The notes beneath the pieces were generated by a model. The model had not been told where the DNA came from. It saw only the letters and a list, made by a program, of their open reading frames with translations, and did not search any database. A stretch of 64,000 nt of DNA from an uncultured Dyadobacter sp. (GTDB lineage Bacteria > Bacteroidota > Bacteroidia > Cytophagales > Spirosomataceae), in NCBI RefSeq assembly GCF_946482605.1, contig NZ_CAMLSE010000010.1:124001-188000 (forward strand), read 5' to 3'. Shown here in pieces: positions 17,393-27,444 of this stretch. Each line of letters begins with the position of its first letter. Position 1 is the first letter of the stretch. Both the position numbers and the translations under genes were made by a program.

Positions 17393-20300
17393 ATGAAAAA
17401 AATTCTAGCTCTTTATTTATTAGTATACTCCTTCTCTATTCAGGCTCAGTCTAATATACTTCTCCCCGGAAAGATCGAGGCGGAAAATTATACTGCCATG
17501 CATGCCGTCGACACCGAGTCTACCGCGGATACGGGTGGCGGCCAGAATGTAGGCTGGATCGCCGATGGCAGTTGGATGGATTATGCCGTACAGGCTCCAT
17601 CAACGGGCTACTACACATTCCGGTTCCGGATCGCCAATGGGTATAGTCCCGAAGCGGCTCTGGTCGTAAAGTCGGCCGATGGCCATACGCTCGGACGCAT
17701 TGTGTTGCCGCAAACCGGGGGCATGCAAGGCTGGCAGACGGCATCACTCGTGGCCTTGCTTCCACAAGGAAATCAGACCCTCCGTATCTACGCCGAAAAA
17801 GGTGGCTGGAATTTCAACTGGTTCGAAGTTACCACATCAAGAAACGCCTCCGGGAAAGTCGAGGCAGAGAGCTTCGACGCCATGCGTGAAGTCCGCAACG
17901 AAGAAACGGGCGACGAAGGCGGCGGACAGAATGTCGGCTACATCGACGACAACGACTGGATGGAATACAATATCAGCCTCGCCAACGCACGCGATTACGA
18001 AATCCAGTTCCGGGTAGCAAATGCTTACGGAAACGGCATCATCGAACTCCAAAATGCTGCGGGCACCGTGCTAGGCCAGGTGCATGTGCCACAAACGGGC
18101 GGCTGGCAGAGCTGGACCACGATCACTACCACCGTTCCGCTCCCCGCGGGCAGCCAGGTACTGCGGCTTTTCGCCAGAAGCGGCGCTTATAACCTCAACT
18201 GGTTTGCATTCGTACCAGCCAGCCAGCGCATTACGGGCGTGGTGTTGCCTGCGAAAATCGAGGCTGAAAGCTACGACGACTCGTACAGCGTTCAAACTCA
18301 GAATACAGCGGATACGGATGGCGGGCAGAATGTGGAATGGATCGTTGACGGCAGTTGGATGGCCTACGATGTCCATGTACCCACAGCCGGGATATACACT
18401 TTCAATTATCGCATCGCCAATGGTTACAGTCCGGAAGCGACGCTGGCGTTGAAAAACAGCGACGATCAGACATTAGGCAGCATTATACTCCCGCAAACAG
18501 GTGGCATGCAGGGCTGGAAAACGGTGAGCATGATAACAGCGCTTCCTGCCGGAAATCAACGATTAAAGGTATTTGCAACCAAAGGTGGCTGGAATTTTAA
18601 CTGGCTGGAAGCGAAAGAGTCCAGGCCATTGACCAGCCGCATTGAGGCGGAAACATTCGATGTCGCCTCGGATGTTCGCGTAGAAGCCACCGGCGATGCG
18701 GGCGGCGGAGAGAATGTCGGCTACATCGACGACAACGACTGGATGGATTACAATGTAAACGTCCCCGACGCCGGCGTTTACACCGTCAATTTTCGCGTCT
18801 CCAACAGCTGGGGTAACGGCAATATTCAGTTCAAAAACACCAGCGGTGCAGTGCTGGGTAATGTGGATGTGCCTCAAACCGGCGGATGGCAAAACTACAC
18901 TACGGTACGGACCACCGTACAGTTACAAGCAGGAAGCCAGGTATTCCGCATCTATGCCAATCGCGGCGCATTCAATTTAAACTGGTTTGAGGTAATCCCC
19001 GGTTCGGTTCAGGGACAATCCATTATTACTTTCGATGCCATTCCCGACAAAAGCCTTACCGACGGCGCATTCAATCTGACGGCAGGCAGTACCAATTCTG
19101 AAACGCCCATTGCATTTACTTCCTCGGATGCCTCCATTGTCTCGGTTTCCAATGCCAGCGGTGCATGGAAAGCGACCATTCATGCGGCGGGCCAGGTGAC
19201 CATCACCGCTTCCCAGGCAGGGAACAACAATTACCTGACGGCCGAAAACGTAGCGCGGACATTCACCGTTAGTAGTAATTCAAATCCGAATAACCCGACC
19301 CTGGGAACCAAAATCCCTATCGACCCCAAACGCTGGTACCAGCTCACCAATGCAGCCAACGGCCTGGAAGGCCTTTTTGACGGCAACACACAAGAGAATG
19401 TACTCACCGGCTGGGGCAAGATCATCAACAATTACGAGGCCTACTACCCGTTGCAGGAAGGAGAGCAGATTACACTCAACGGCATCAAATTCTTCGATTT
19501 TACGGGTACGGCGCAGGATTTCCCCCTCACGCTTTCCGTTATTACCGACCAATGGGAGCGCATCCCGGTCGCCACTTTTACGGGTGAGGTCTACAATGGC
19601 TGGGTGGGTCCTTACCCCGACCGCCAGCTATCCGGTGACGCCCAGTTTAAGCTCGACCAACCCCTCAGCAACGTTCGGTACCTGGTAATGACGATGTCGA
19701 ACACCTTGCCGACCGAAATCGAGTTTTATGGAAGCTACACACCCGCCACTCCAACCGGCCACCCGGCCCGGAACAAGCATATCAGGCTGAACGACATGCT
19801 TGGCGTGAACGGATACGAATGGAATTTCCAGGACGGCGCGCATATCGAATCGCTGGTCGAAAGTAAAGTCGCTGTCGCCAAAGCCTTCACAGGTCTTCGT
19901 CATTATATGGATTGGGAAAAACTAGAATCCTCCGAAGGGGTGTATTCCTACAATCCGACGTTGAGCGGCAGCTGGAACTACGACCTCATCTACGAACGCT
20001 GCAAGCAGGAAAACATCGAAGTTCTGGCATGCTTGAAAACGCTGCCCAACTGGATGCTCAATACCTACCCGGCAGACCAGCGTGACAACGAGAATGTTCC
20101 GCTCCGTTACGGCAAAAGTTTCACTGAGCCTGTTTCCTATATCGAGCAGGCCAAAGTCGGCTTCCAGTATGCGGCCCGTTACGGCAGTAATACGAATGTC
20201 GACCCCGCACTGCTGAGCGTTTCAACTACGCCGAGATGGCACGCCGATCCACCAAACGAGATCAAAATAGGCCTTAACCTGATCAAATACATCGAATGCG

Positions 20301-21568
20301 ACAATGAACGCGACAAATGGTGGAAAGGACGGAAGGGCTACCAGACCGCCCGCGAATACGCCGCCAACATGTCGGCTTTTTATGATGGCCACAAAAACAC
20401 AATGGGTGCGGGCGTAGGCATTAAAAATGCGGACCCCAATATGAAGGTGGTCATCGCCGGCCTGGTAACCGGCCCCGATTACGTGAAGGGAATGGTAGAC
20501 TGGTGCAGGGAATTCCGTGGCTACAATCCCGACGGCACCGTTAACCTCTGCTGGGATGTAGTTAATTTCCATCTTTACACCGATAATGCGTCGTCGAGCC
20601 AGAGCGGGACATCCACCCGTGGAGCCGCGCCGGAAGTAACCAATGCCAACCTGATCCTGGACAATTTTGTGAAAGTTACCCGTGAGTTGTCGAACGACCT
20701 CCCGGTCTGGATCACCGAGGCCGGATACGATGTTCACCAGGACAGTCCGTTGAAAGCTATTCCCATCGGTAACAAATCCGCATTGCAGACACAGGCCGAC
20801 TGGATTCTCAGGACTTCGCTGTTTTCAGCACGACATGGAATAGAAAAGCTGTTTTTCTATCAGATGTATGACGATAATGGCGGTGGTGGTATGTTTGGTT
20901 CTTCGGGCTTCGTAAACAACAACCAGACCCGGCGACCTTCTGCTGACTACTTCGTGCAGACCCAGAAACTCTTTGGACAATATGAATACAAGGAAACGAT
21001 CCACAACGACCCGATCGTAGACCGCTATGAACTGAACGGGCAATCGGTGTACATTCTGACGGTTCCCGATGAAGTCGGAAGAACGGCGGAGTACACGCTG
21101 GACCTCCATCAGGCCGGGATGGCGAACATTTACACGCCAACCGCCGGAGCCGACAACATGACGATGACCCAACTTGCGATCGTCGATGGAAAGGTTACCG
21201 TGACGGCCGGCGAGACTCCGGTTTTCGTCATGGCCGCCGCCGGTCAGAATGCCAGGCAGGCAGCTGTGGAAGTGCTTGCTCCTGCATTATCCGAACCTGA
21301 AATGCCCTTGCATGCCGATGTGAATGTATACCCGAACCCAACCTCGGATTTCATCAGCATCGATCTGGCCAACAACCATACAGACCAGATCGAGATCCGT
21401 GTTTTTGACGCGAAATCCGGTACGCTTTTCAAAGATGTGCGGGTTATCAAAACTGCAAACCGTTTCTCACATAGCCTGAACATTACCCAGCTTCCCGCGA
21501 GCATGTACGTGGTGGAGATCAAACAGGGGAACGACCGGGCTTTCCGGAAGATCGCCAAGGTCAATTAA
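17393..21568 (+). CDS. Secreted multimodular glycoside hydrolase with four CBM6-like modules
   Basis: Type IX-secreted enzyme of 1391 residues. The start is set at 17393, where a signal peptide (MKKILALYLLVYSFSIQAQ) begins; the frame upstream lacks coding character. Domains in order: signal 1-19; CBM6-like modules at about 24-150, 153-283, 286-412 and 415-541; an Ig-like domain 545-625; a coagulation-factor-5/8-like beta domain 640-790; a (beta/alpha)8 catalytic domain 795-1220; and a Por sorting tail (VYPNPTSDF) 1310-1391. The catalytic domain looks like clan GH-A: the acid/base is probably Glu972 in ECDNERDKW, and the nucleophile Glu1109 in VWITEAGYD. The exact GH family and substrate could not be assigned. 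It is monocistronic and ends in a shared palindromic terminator. Confidence 0.88.
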   Translation: MKKILALYLLVYSFSIQAQSNILLPGKIEAENYTAMHAVDTESTADTGGGQNVGWIADGSWMDYAVQAPSTGYYTFRFRIANGYSPEAALVVKSADGHTLGRIVLPQTGGMQGWQTASLVALLPQGNQTLRIYAEKGGWNFNWFEVTTSRNASGKVEAESFDAMREVRNEETGDEGGGQNVGYIDDNDWMEYNISLANARDYEIQFRVANAYGNGIIELQNAAGTVLGQVHVPQTGGWQSWTTITTTVPLPAGSQVLRLFARSGAYNLNWFAFVPASQRITGVVLPAKIEAESYDDSYSVQTQNTADTDGGQNVEWIVDGSWMAYDVHVPTAGIYTFNYRIANGYSPEATLALKNSDDQTLGSIILPQTGGMQGWKTVSMITALPAGNQRLKVFATKGGWNFNWLEAKESRPLTSRIEAETFDVASDVRVEATGDAGGGENVGYIDDNDWMDYNVNVPDAGVYTVNFRVSNSWGNGNIQFKNTSGAVLGNVDVPQTGGWQNYTTVRTTVQLQAGSQVFRIYANRGAFNLNWFEVIPGSVQGQSIITFDAIPDKSLTDGAFNLTAGSTNSETPIAFTSSDASIVSVSNASGAWKATIHAAGQVTITASQAGNNNYLTAENVARTFTVSSNSNPNNPTLGTKIPIDPKRWYQLTNAANGLEGLFDGNTQENVLTGWGKIINNYEAYYPLQEGEQITLNGIKFFDFTGTAQDFPLTLSVITDQWERIPVATFTGEVYNGWVGPYPDRQLSGDAQFKLDQPLSNVRYLVMTMSNTLPTEIEFYGSYTPATPTGHPARNKHIRLNDMLGVNGYEWNFQDGAHIESLVESKVAVAKAFTGLRHYMDWEKLESSEGVYSYNPTLSGSWNYDLIYERCKQENIEVLACLKTLPNWMLNTYPADQRDNENVPLRYGKSFTEPVSYIEQAKVGFQYAARYGSNTNVDPALLSVSTTPRWHADPPNEIKIGLNLIKYIECDNERDKWWKGRKGYQTAREYAANMSAFYDGHKNTMGAGVGIKNADPNMKVVIAGLVTGPDYVKGMVDWCREFRGYNPDGTVNLCWDVVNFHLYTDNASSSQSGTSTRGAAPEVTNANLILDNFVKVTRELSNDLPVWITEAGYDVHQDSPLKAIPIGNKSALQTQADWILRTSLFSARHGIEKLFFYQMYDDNGGGGMFGSSGFVNNNQTRRPSADYFVQTQKLFGQYEYKETIHNDPIVDRYELNGQSVYILTVPDEVGRTAEYTLDLHQAGMANIYTPTAGADNMTMTQLAIVDGKVTVTAGETPVFVMAAAGQNARQAAVEVLAPALSEPEMPLHADVNVYPNPTSDFISIDLANNHTDQIEIRVFDAKSGTLFKDVRVIKTANRFSHSLNITQLPASMYVVEIKQGNDRAFRKIAKVN

Positions 21569-21618
21569 TCATTAAAAAACCCCGGAACGTCGCGTTCCGG
21601 GGTTTTTTAATGATTAAT
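21564..21618. terminator. 55-base perfect palindromic bidirectional terminator
   Basis: Two perfectly complementary 26-base arms are separated by TCG. The GC core CCCCGGAACG is flanked by A6/T6 tracts. The stop codons of both convergent genes (TAA at 21566-21568 and, on the reverse strand, 21614-21616) lie inside the arms. Confidence 0.9.
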
Positions 21619-22633
21619 CCAGATAAGAAGCTCCCGTCATGCGCCTGTCCAGCCGGCCGCCGCTTTCCAGTCGGCCCATATTGAACTTGTCTCGGTATTC
21701 CTTCGGCGTTACGCCCGTGCTTTTCTTAAAAAGCTGCCGGAAGGATTTCAGGTCGTTGTAACCTGAATTGAGCATTACCTCCAGCACGCTCTGGTCCGTT
21801 TGTGCAAGCATTTTCTTGGCAGCCTCGATACGCGTCCTTTGCAGGTACTCGATCGGCGTCACGCCGATGGCCTGCTTGAACCGCCGCACTACATTGCGTC
21901 TGCTCGCCGGGATGTCCTGGATCAATACTTCGATGGTGCTGCCCTCCTGATATTCCTTCTCGATTTTCTTCTGGGCCATGTTCACCAGCCCGTCGCCATG
22001 GTTTTGCGGTGGTGCAAATGTTCCGAAATAGGTCTGCTGTTCCCGGTCCATATCGATCGCAAACATCTTGGCTGTTTTTAATGTGAGATCTTTACCGCAA
22101 AAACCCTGGATCAGATAGAGCATCAGATGGAAACTGCTGGTAGCTCCGCCGCTGGTATAAATACCCTTATCCTCGGTCACCACGGCGTTACTATTCATGA
22201 TGACGTCCGGGAAGTTAGATGCCAGTGTCTCTGCGGCATCGATATGCGTGGTGGCGTGGCGGCCATTCAACAGCCCTGCGGCAGCCAGAAGAAAAGCGCC
22301 CGTGCAAAAGCTCGCCAGTTCTGCTCCGCTTTTATACTGCTCCCAAAGCCAGGGAATGCACATTTGGTTGCTCATGACAGAAAGCTGCAAATCGCCGGCG
22401 CCAAATGCAGGAATGAGTATCAGATCCTGTTTGACAAATTCGCTGATCGGCTGCATCTGGTAAGCGCCATAAAATCGTCCTGGTTCCGGGTCAGGGGAAA
22501 AAAGTGTGATCTGGAAAAAATGGGGCTGATCGGCCCGTTCGTAAAAGCTGTTCACCGATTCGAATACATCCAGAATCGCTGCTACGCTCAATAAGCGGTG
22601 CCGGTTGCTAATTAAAAGACCTAATTGTATCAT
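21614..22633 (-). CDS. GlxA-type transcriptional regulator (DJ-1/PfpI plus AraC)
   Basis: Regulator of 339 residues, started at 22633 (MIQLGLLISNRHRLL) because the upstream frame is not protein-like. Residues 1-190 form a DJ-1/PfpI-like domain, with the nucleophile-elbow-like SFCTGAFLLAAAG. Residues 235-330 are an AraC-type double helix-turn-helix (VLEVMLNSGYNDLKSFRQLF, then STGVTPKEYRDKF). Such proteins control catabolic or stress genes in response to small molecules. The DUF1579 gene is divergently placed 223 bases away and is a candidate target. Confidence 0.9.
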   Translation of the reverse strand: MIQLGLLISNRHRLLSVAAILDVFESVNSFYERADQPHFFQITLFSPDPEPGRFYGAYQMQPISEFVKQDLILIPAFGAGDLQLSVMSNQMCIPWLWEQYKSGAELASFCTGAFLLAAAGLLNGRHATTHIDAAETLASNFPDVIMNSNAVVTEDKGIYTSGGATSSFHLMLYLIQGFCGKDLTLKTAKMFAIDMDREQQTYFGTFAPPQNHGDGLVNMAQKKIEKEYQEGSTIEVLIQDIPASRRNVVRRFKQAIGVTPIEYLQRTRIEAAKKMLAQTDQSVLEVMLNSGYNDLKSFRQLFKKSTGVTPKEYRDKFNMGRLESGGRLDRRMTGASYLD

Positions 22634-22856
22634 GTTGTTGATGGTTAGACTTTTGTCATTTGGACAAAGAGGCCGCCAATATAGATATTTTTGTCCCAAA
22701 TACCCCTCGCAATCAGGATTTGCAGCATACTTTTCCAGTTAACGGATTCTTATTTTTGTTTAAAATTAAAACCTTATTTTACTATCACTATCCAGTGTAT
22801 GTGTTGTCCTGAAATGCATTCGCCGTGATCCATTGAACATTTAAAACAAAATCACT

Positions 22857-23357
22857 ATGAGCAAGAACAAATTTGAAGTATCTCTCGAATCGGGTGTCCA
22901 TCACGAACTGCAATTGCTGACCGGTACGTGGGAGGGAAAAACGAAAACATGGTTCGAACCTGGTGTCCTTGCGGATGAATCCGATATGAAGGGTACTATC
23001 AGGCAGATTCTCGGAGGCCGTTTCCTGCTGCACGAGTACCAGGGCAGCCTAAATGGCAAATCGTTCGAAGGTGTTGCCATCATGGGCTTTGATATACCAA
23101 ACAATAATTACCAGTGTGCGTGGATAGACAGTTTCCATATGGGAACAGGCATTATGTTGTCCGGCGGGACGCCTGCTGGCAACGGCTTTTCGGTATTGGG
23201 CAGTTACAGCATGCCGGAGTTCCCTGAACCGTGGAACTGGCGCACCGTCGCCAAACTGACCGACTCCGATACATTGGTCATCACAGCCTACAACATTTCA
23301 CCCCAGGGCCAGGAAGATAAGGCCACCGAAACCATTTATCACCGCGTTTCGGCATAA
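22857..23357 (+). CDS. DUF1579-family protein
   Basis: Cytosolic protein of 166 residues without a signal peptide. LTGTWEGKTKTWFEPG near the N-terminus, IRQILGGRFLLHEYQG and FEGVAIMGFDIPNNNYQCAWID are typical of DUF1579, a lipocalin-like beta-barrel family of unknown function. It is divergent from the GlxA-type regulator, which may control it. Nothing unusual was seen in its length. Confidence 0.85.
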   Translation: MSKNKFEVSLESGVHHELQLLTGTWEGKTKTWFEPGVLADESDMKGTIRQILGGRFLLHEYQGSLNGKSFEGVAIMGFDIPNNNYQCAWIDSFHMGTGIMLSGGTPAGNGFSVLGSYSMPEFPEPWNWRTVAKLTDSDTLVITAYNISPQGQEDKATETIYHRVSA

Positions 23358-23447
23358 TGCTTTTCGGGCGGTTCGCGTACTTGTCCCGAGGATCGGCGGA
23401 GGCTGTGGCATAACTTTATTACGCAGGGTTTGTCAAACGCTGCACAC

Positions 23448-24626
23448 ATGAAAATCCTGCAACAAGTCACAGCAACCGCCTTTTTTCTAATTGCGTTGGC
23501 AGCCTGCAAGCCGGTGCCCGTCTCGCATTGGTTTCCGGTTACACCGCAGGAACATTATGAGAGAGCTTTATACAAAGCAAAACTGGAAAAGACTGCGGCT
23601 GGGCAAACCTGGTTACGCATGAGCACCGCTGTACTTTCCGATTCACTCATCACGGCAATGCCCCACCAGGAGCGGCTTTTCCTCGGCGATTCACTGCCCG
23701 CACAGGCATTCCGGCTGAACGTTCCGGAAGGCCGCAGGCTGGTTATTACGCCTCATCGGGCGGATCAGGACAGCACCTCGAGGCTGTTTATGGAGCTCTT
23801 TAAGATAAGGCGCAATGGGAAACCACAACGCCTGGAATATTTGAAAGATCATGCATCCTCCATCTCCTATACCAACTTCCACGGGGATACGCTGCTGCTG
23901 AAAGTCCAGACCGGCCTCAGCGAAACGGCAAACGTTTCCATTTCCATATCAACCCAGCCTAGTCTGATTTTCCCAGTAGCGGGGCAAGGCATGTCGGCCG
24001 TGATCAGCTACTGGGGTGCAGACCGTGACGCAGGCGCGCGCTCGCATGAAGGCATCGACATCCGCGCCAAACGAGGCACTCCGGCCATAGCGGCCAGAGA
24101 AGGCCTCATTACGCAAGCGGGGACCAACAACCTGGGCGGGAAAGTAGTTTTCCTTTCGGCAAACGACAGCCCATACGCACTTTACTATGCGCACCTCGAC
24201 AGCCAGTTGGTCAGCACCGGGCAGCGCGTGTCGGTGGGTGATACGCTCGGTTTGGTTGGTAATACAGGTAATGCAGTCACCACTTCACCTCATCTCCATT
24301 TTGGGATCTATGCAGGTGGTTCGGGAGCGGTAAACCCGCTGCCATTCATCGACGACAGACCCGAGAAGCTGCCGGGCCTGCCAGCGCATTCCAAATGGCT
24401 GGGCGACACGGTAATCATCAAAAAGAAGGCTAATCTCTATGCTTCTCCCCGTTTCGGGTCCGATCAGAAAATCGCCACGATGCCGGGCAATGCGGTGGTT
24501 CGTGTGATCGGTGAAATGGCCAAAGGCTACCGGGTGCAAATGCGGGACGGAACAAAGGGATACATTCCCACAGTACCCCTTCAAAAGCATTCCGATACGG
24601 CAGCCGGTATCAGCAAAGCCAATTGA
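23448..24626 (+). CDS. M23 peptidase lipoprotein with SH3 domain
   Basis: Predicted lipoprotein of 392 residues. The start at 23448 gives a signal peptide with lipobox LAAC (Cys20). The M23/LytM domain spans about 175-300: zinc ligands His200 and Asp204 (SHEGIDIRAK), and the HLH motif at 282-284 (SPHLHFGIYAGG). Residues 335-385 form an SH3-like domain (NLYASPRFGSDQKIATM). It probably cleaves peptidoglycan cross-links at the outer-membrane face. Its TGA stop directly abuts the reverse-strand stop of the sulfatase gene (TGATCA), so no room is left for a terminator. Confidence 0.9.
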   Translation: MKILQQVTATAFFLIALAACKPVPVSHWFPVTPQEHYERALYKAKLEKTAAGQTWLRMSTAVLSDSLITAMPHQERLFLGDSLPAQAFRLNVPEGRRLVITPHRADQDSTSRLFMELFKIRRNGKPQRLEYLKDHASSISYTNFHGDTLLLKVQTGLSETANVSISISTQPSLIFPVAGQGMSAVISYWGADRDAGARSHEGIDIRAKRGTPAIAAREGLITQAGTNNLGGKVVFLSANDSPYALYYAHLDSQLVSTGQRVSVGDTLGLVGNTGNAVTTSPHLHFGIYAGGSGAVNPLPFIDDRPEKLPGLPAHSKWLGDTVIIKKKANLYASPRFGSDQKIATMPGNAVVRVIGEMAKGYRVQMRDGTKGYIPTVPLQKHSDTAAGISKAN

Positions 24627-26258
24627 TCAGGGATTGAACTTCGGCTCAAACCCTTTTCCCTGATTGATCTTCGCCCAATCTTCAACACCAACACTCCCGG
24701 CCCATTGATCATACAGGCCTTTCAATTCTGCGGCGATGCCAGGGTGCTGTGCGATGACATTGCTGGTCTCACCGCGGTCTGCCTGGATGTCGTAAAGCTC
24801 CCAATGATCACTGCGAACCGATATCAGTTTCCACTTGCCCTTCCTGACCGCCTTATTTCCCGCACGCTCCCAGAAAATAGGCTTGCTCCGAACCCATTCT
24901 TTACCCGACAAAACCGGCAGGAGACTTTCCCCGGCCAATGGATGAATGGTATGGCCATGATACTGAGCCGGATACCTTGCGCCCGCCACTTCATACAATG
25001 TAGGCGCTATATCAATCAGGTGCGCTGTTCCATCAACCAATGTTCCCGGTGCGATTTTACCCGGAAAGCTGGCTATGAACGGGCTGCTCACGCCTCCCTC
25101 ATACTGGAATCCCTTAAATGATTGCAATGGTGTGTTGGAAGCGTAGGCCCAGTTGCGGCGGTAGGAATCGTAAGAGCCGGCAGTACCTAGCGGGCCCCAA
25201 TTCCTGACCGGCTGGTTGATCAGTCCGCTGGTTACATCTTCTCCTGCCGCGCCATTGTCAGAAATGAAGATGATCAGCGTGTTGTCCAGTTTCCCGAGGT
25301 CTTTGAGCTGTTGCACCACGCGGCCAATGTTCTGATCGAGATTATCGACCTGCGCTGCGTAAACCTCCATCCGTTTGGCCCAGAGCTTCTGCTCCTCGTA
25401 GGTCAGGTTTTTCCAGGCAGGCAGGTCTTTGTTTTTAATACTGATTTTCTGGTCGGCACCTGTGATGTGAAGTTCCTGCTGTTTCTTAAAACGCAGCGTC
25501 CTGAGCGAATCCCAACCGATGTCATACTTTCCCTCGTACTTTTTGATATCGGCCGGCAATGCCTGCAAAGGCCAATGCGGGGACGTATAGGCCAGATAGA
25601 GGAAGAATGGTTTATTTTCGGCGCTCTGTTCTCTCAAAAAGTCCGTTGCATTCCGGGTGATCTCGTCGGTATAGTAAAAATCCGCGTTGTCATCGGGCCG
25701 GAATTTCGTATCGTCCTTTACAAAGAACGCCCGTTTGCTTTTCGGCTGCTGTTTTACAACGTAGTAGTCGCTGGCACCGCCGATGTTTCCGTAAAACCGG
25801 TCGAAACCGCGTTGCCGGGGCCAGCGGGTACTGTCGTCCCCCACGTGCCACTTACCGGCCATCAGCGTGCTGTAACCCGCCGTTTTCAGAACTTCCGCCA
25901 GTGACACGGTTTGCTTACTGAGATATCCCTGGTAAGCCGGAATTCCAAAATCGATATTGAAGTAACCCATTCCGGCGGTGTGCTGGTACTGCCCGCTCAG
26001 CAGGCTGGCGCGCGTGGGAGCGCAAATGGCATTGTTGTAAAACTGCCTGAACCTGATCCCGCTCGCTGCCAGCTTGTCGAGATGAGGCGTTTCGATTTCG
26101 GAGCCATAGCTGCCGATATCCGAAAACCCTAGGTCGTCGGCCATGATGAGCACGATGTTGGGTCGCTGCACGGGAAGTGCTTTCTTTTTCTGGGCTGATA
26201 AAGTGGTTGATATCAATAAAAACAGGAGCACCGGGCTCCAAAAATCTGCGATCCGCAT
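24627..26258 (-). CDS. Sulfatase 1 (arylsulfatase family)
   Basis: Exported formylglycine sulfatase of 543 residues. The start at 26258 gives a signal peptide ending TLSAQ. The active-site motif is CAPTR at 79-83, where Cys79 is converted to formylglycine. Metal-binding Asp41-Asp42 follow NIVLIMA, and the second metal site is in IIFISDNGAAGED. Length and the C-terminal WKLISVRSDHWELYDIQAD segment fit the S1 sulfatases. It removes sulfate esters from an unidentified substrate in the periplasm. It is the last gene of a unit led by a small membrane protein and a sterol-desaturase-like gene, whose leader carries the structured RNA at 27623-27715. Confidence 0.92.
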   Translation of the reverse strand: MRIADFWSPVLLFLLISTTLSAQKKKALPVQRPNIVLIMADDLGFSDIGSYGSEIETPHLDKLAASGIRFRQFYNNAICAPTRASLLSGQYQHTAGMGYFNIDFGIPAYQGYLSKQTVSLAEVLKTAGYSTLMAGKWHVGDDSTRWPRQRGFDRFYGNIGGASDYYVVKQQPKSKRAFFVKDDTKFRPDDNADFYYTDEITRNATDFLREQSAENKPFFLYLAYTSPHWPLQALPADIKKYEGKYDIGWDSLRTLRFKKQQELHITGADQKISIKNKDLPAWKNLTYEEQKLWAKRMEVYAAQVDNLDQNIGRVVQQLKDLGKLDNTLIIFISDNGAAGEDVTSGLINQPVRNWGPLGTAGSYDSYRRNWAYASNTPLQSFKGFQYEGGVSSPFIASFPGKIAPGTLVDGTAHLIDIAPTLYEVAGARYPAQYHGHTIHPLAGESLLPVLSGKEWVRSKPIFWERAGNKAVRKGKWKLISVRSDHWELYDIQADRGETSNVIAQHPGIAAELKGLYDQWAGSVGVEDWAKINQGKGFEPKFNP

Positions 26259-26335
26259 AAGGTGGTTGACTATCAGATGGAAAATAAAAAAGATGACCAT
26301 CGATTGAATCAATGGCCATCCCGATTTATTGAATT

Positions 26336-27412
26336 TTAAGCGACTGCAACAGTAGTAGTAGTATCCGGTTTCAGGATAATGGGCTCCGCCTCCGGCAGGG
26401 CGTCACCTACCACGGGGCCGTTGTGAGCGAGCTCACTGCCCTCCTTTTTGGATTTGAAGATCGGCCACATAAATTGTGCGTACCATTCTTCTTCCTTGTA
26501 ATGTTTGATACCAAAAGAAGTAGGATATCTGCGGGTGATGATGCCTGTCCCGAAGATCAGATCCCAGATAAAGAACATGTTCCCGAAGTTCCCTTTGTAA
26601 TTACCTACCCCATCATCGCTGGTATCGGCATGGTGTGCATAGTGGGTGGCGGGTGTCGAGATGAGCCGTTCCAGCACCCAGCCGACCGGATTGAGCCATT
26701 TGATCTCATACAAAGGCTTGTCCCAGGGAATGCTCGAATGCGCGCCGGTCGTGATCAGGGATTTGATGACTTTCACAAACAATGCGGCGTAACCCAATCC
26801 CAGGTAAGTCAGCGCGACCGTCAGGTAAGTCTGCGAAAAGAACAGTGTGTAGATAATGTTCTGCCGTCCGGCCATCGCCATTCCCATGTAGGGCGCTGAA
26901 TGGTGCGTACGGTGGAAGCGCCAGAGCCAGGGCACCTGATGATGCAGACGATGGTACCAGTACTGGGTCAGGTCATCGGCTACTGCGATGATCAGGAACG
27001 CCCACCAGAACGGCACCCAGTTGAAGCCATCTTTGGCGTGGGGCAGAAGTGCAGGCAGTAATTTCAGCCCAAAATAGGCCACGAAAGGCTTTACCACCAG
27101 CTTGGGCACCACGAAGCAAACAATATCCAGCGTCCGCTCGTTTTTGGTCCATTTGTTTTCATACAAACCCACGGCAAATTCGATCACACCCAATACCAGC
27201 ACGATAACGGGCAGACCCCAGCTGCTGAGGTTCTTGAAAACGGCTTCGACGAACCCCGGAGCCTTGAATGGAAATTCGTTGCTCCCTTCCCAGGGCCGGT
27301 ACCCGAACACCTGAAAGCTCGCAAACATCAACACAATGGGCGTAAGATACAGCAGAATGCTGATCAGCCCGTCTCGGGAGATTTTCCGGGCCAGTGCATT
27401 GTCCAATTTCAT
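26336..27412 (-). CDS. Sterol desaturase/fatty acid hydroxylase superfamily membrane protein
   Basis: Membrane di-iron protein of 358 residues. The start is at 27412 (MKLDNALARKIS); the longer frame upstream overlaps the small membrane ORF and is not coding-like. The histidine clusters HRLHH, HRTHH and HYAHH, in the family arrangement, bind the di-iron centre. Five or so hydrophobic segments precede and separate them. It would hydroxylate or desaturate a lipid, but the substrate is not predictable. It sits between the 40-residue membrane protein (32 bases upstream) and sulfatase 1 (77 bases downstream) on one strand, probably one transcript. Confidence 0.88.
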   Translation of the reverse strand: MKLDNALARKISRDGLISILLYLTPIVLMFASFQVFGYRPWEGSNEFPFKAPGFVEAVFKNLSSWGLPVIVLVLGVIEFAVGLYENKWTKNERTLDIVCFVVPKLVVKPFVAYFGLKLLPALLPHAKDGFNWVPFWWAFLIIAVADDLTQYWYHRLHHQVPWLWRFHRTHHSAPYMGMAMAGRQNIIYTLFFSQTYLTVALTYLGLGYAALFVKVIKSLITTGAHSSIPWDKPLYEIKWLNPVGWVLERLISTPATHYAHHADTSDDGVGNYKGNFGNMFFIWDLIFGTGIITRRYPTSFGIKHYKEEEWYAQFMWPIFKSKKEGSELAHNGPVVGDALPEAEPIILKPDTTTTVAVA

Positions 27413-27444
27413 GTTTAAAAGGTTTTGAAGGTGAAAAAGAGCCG

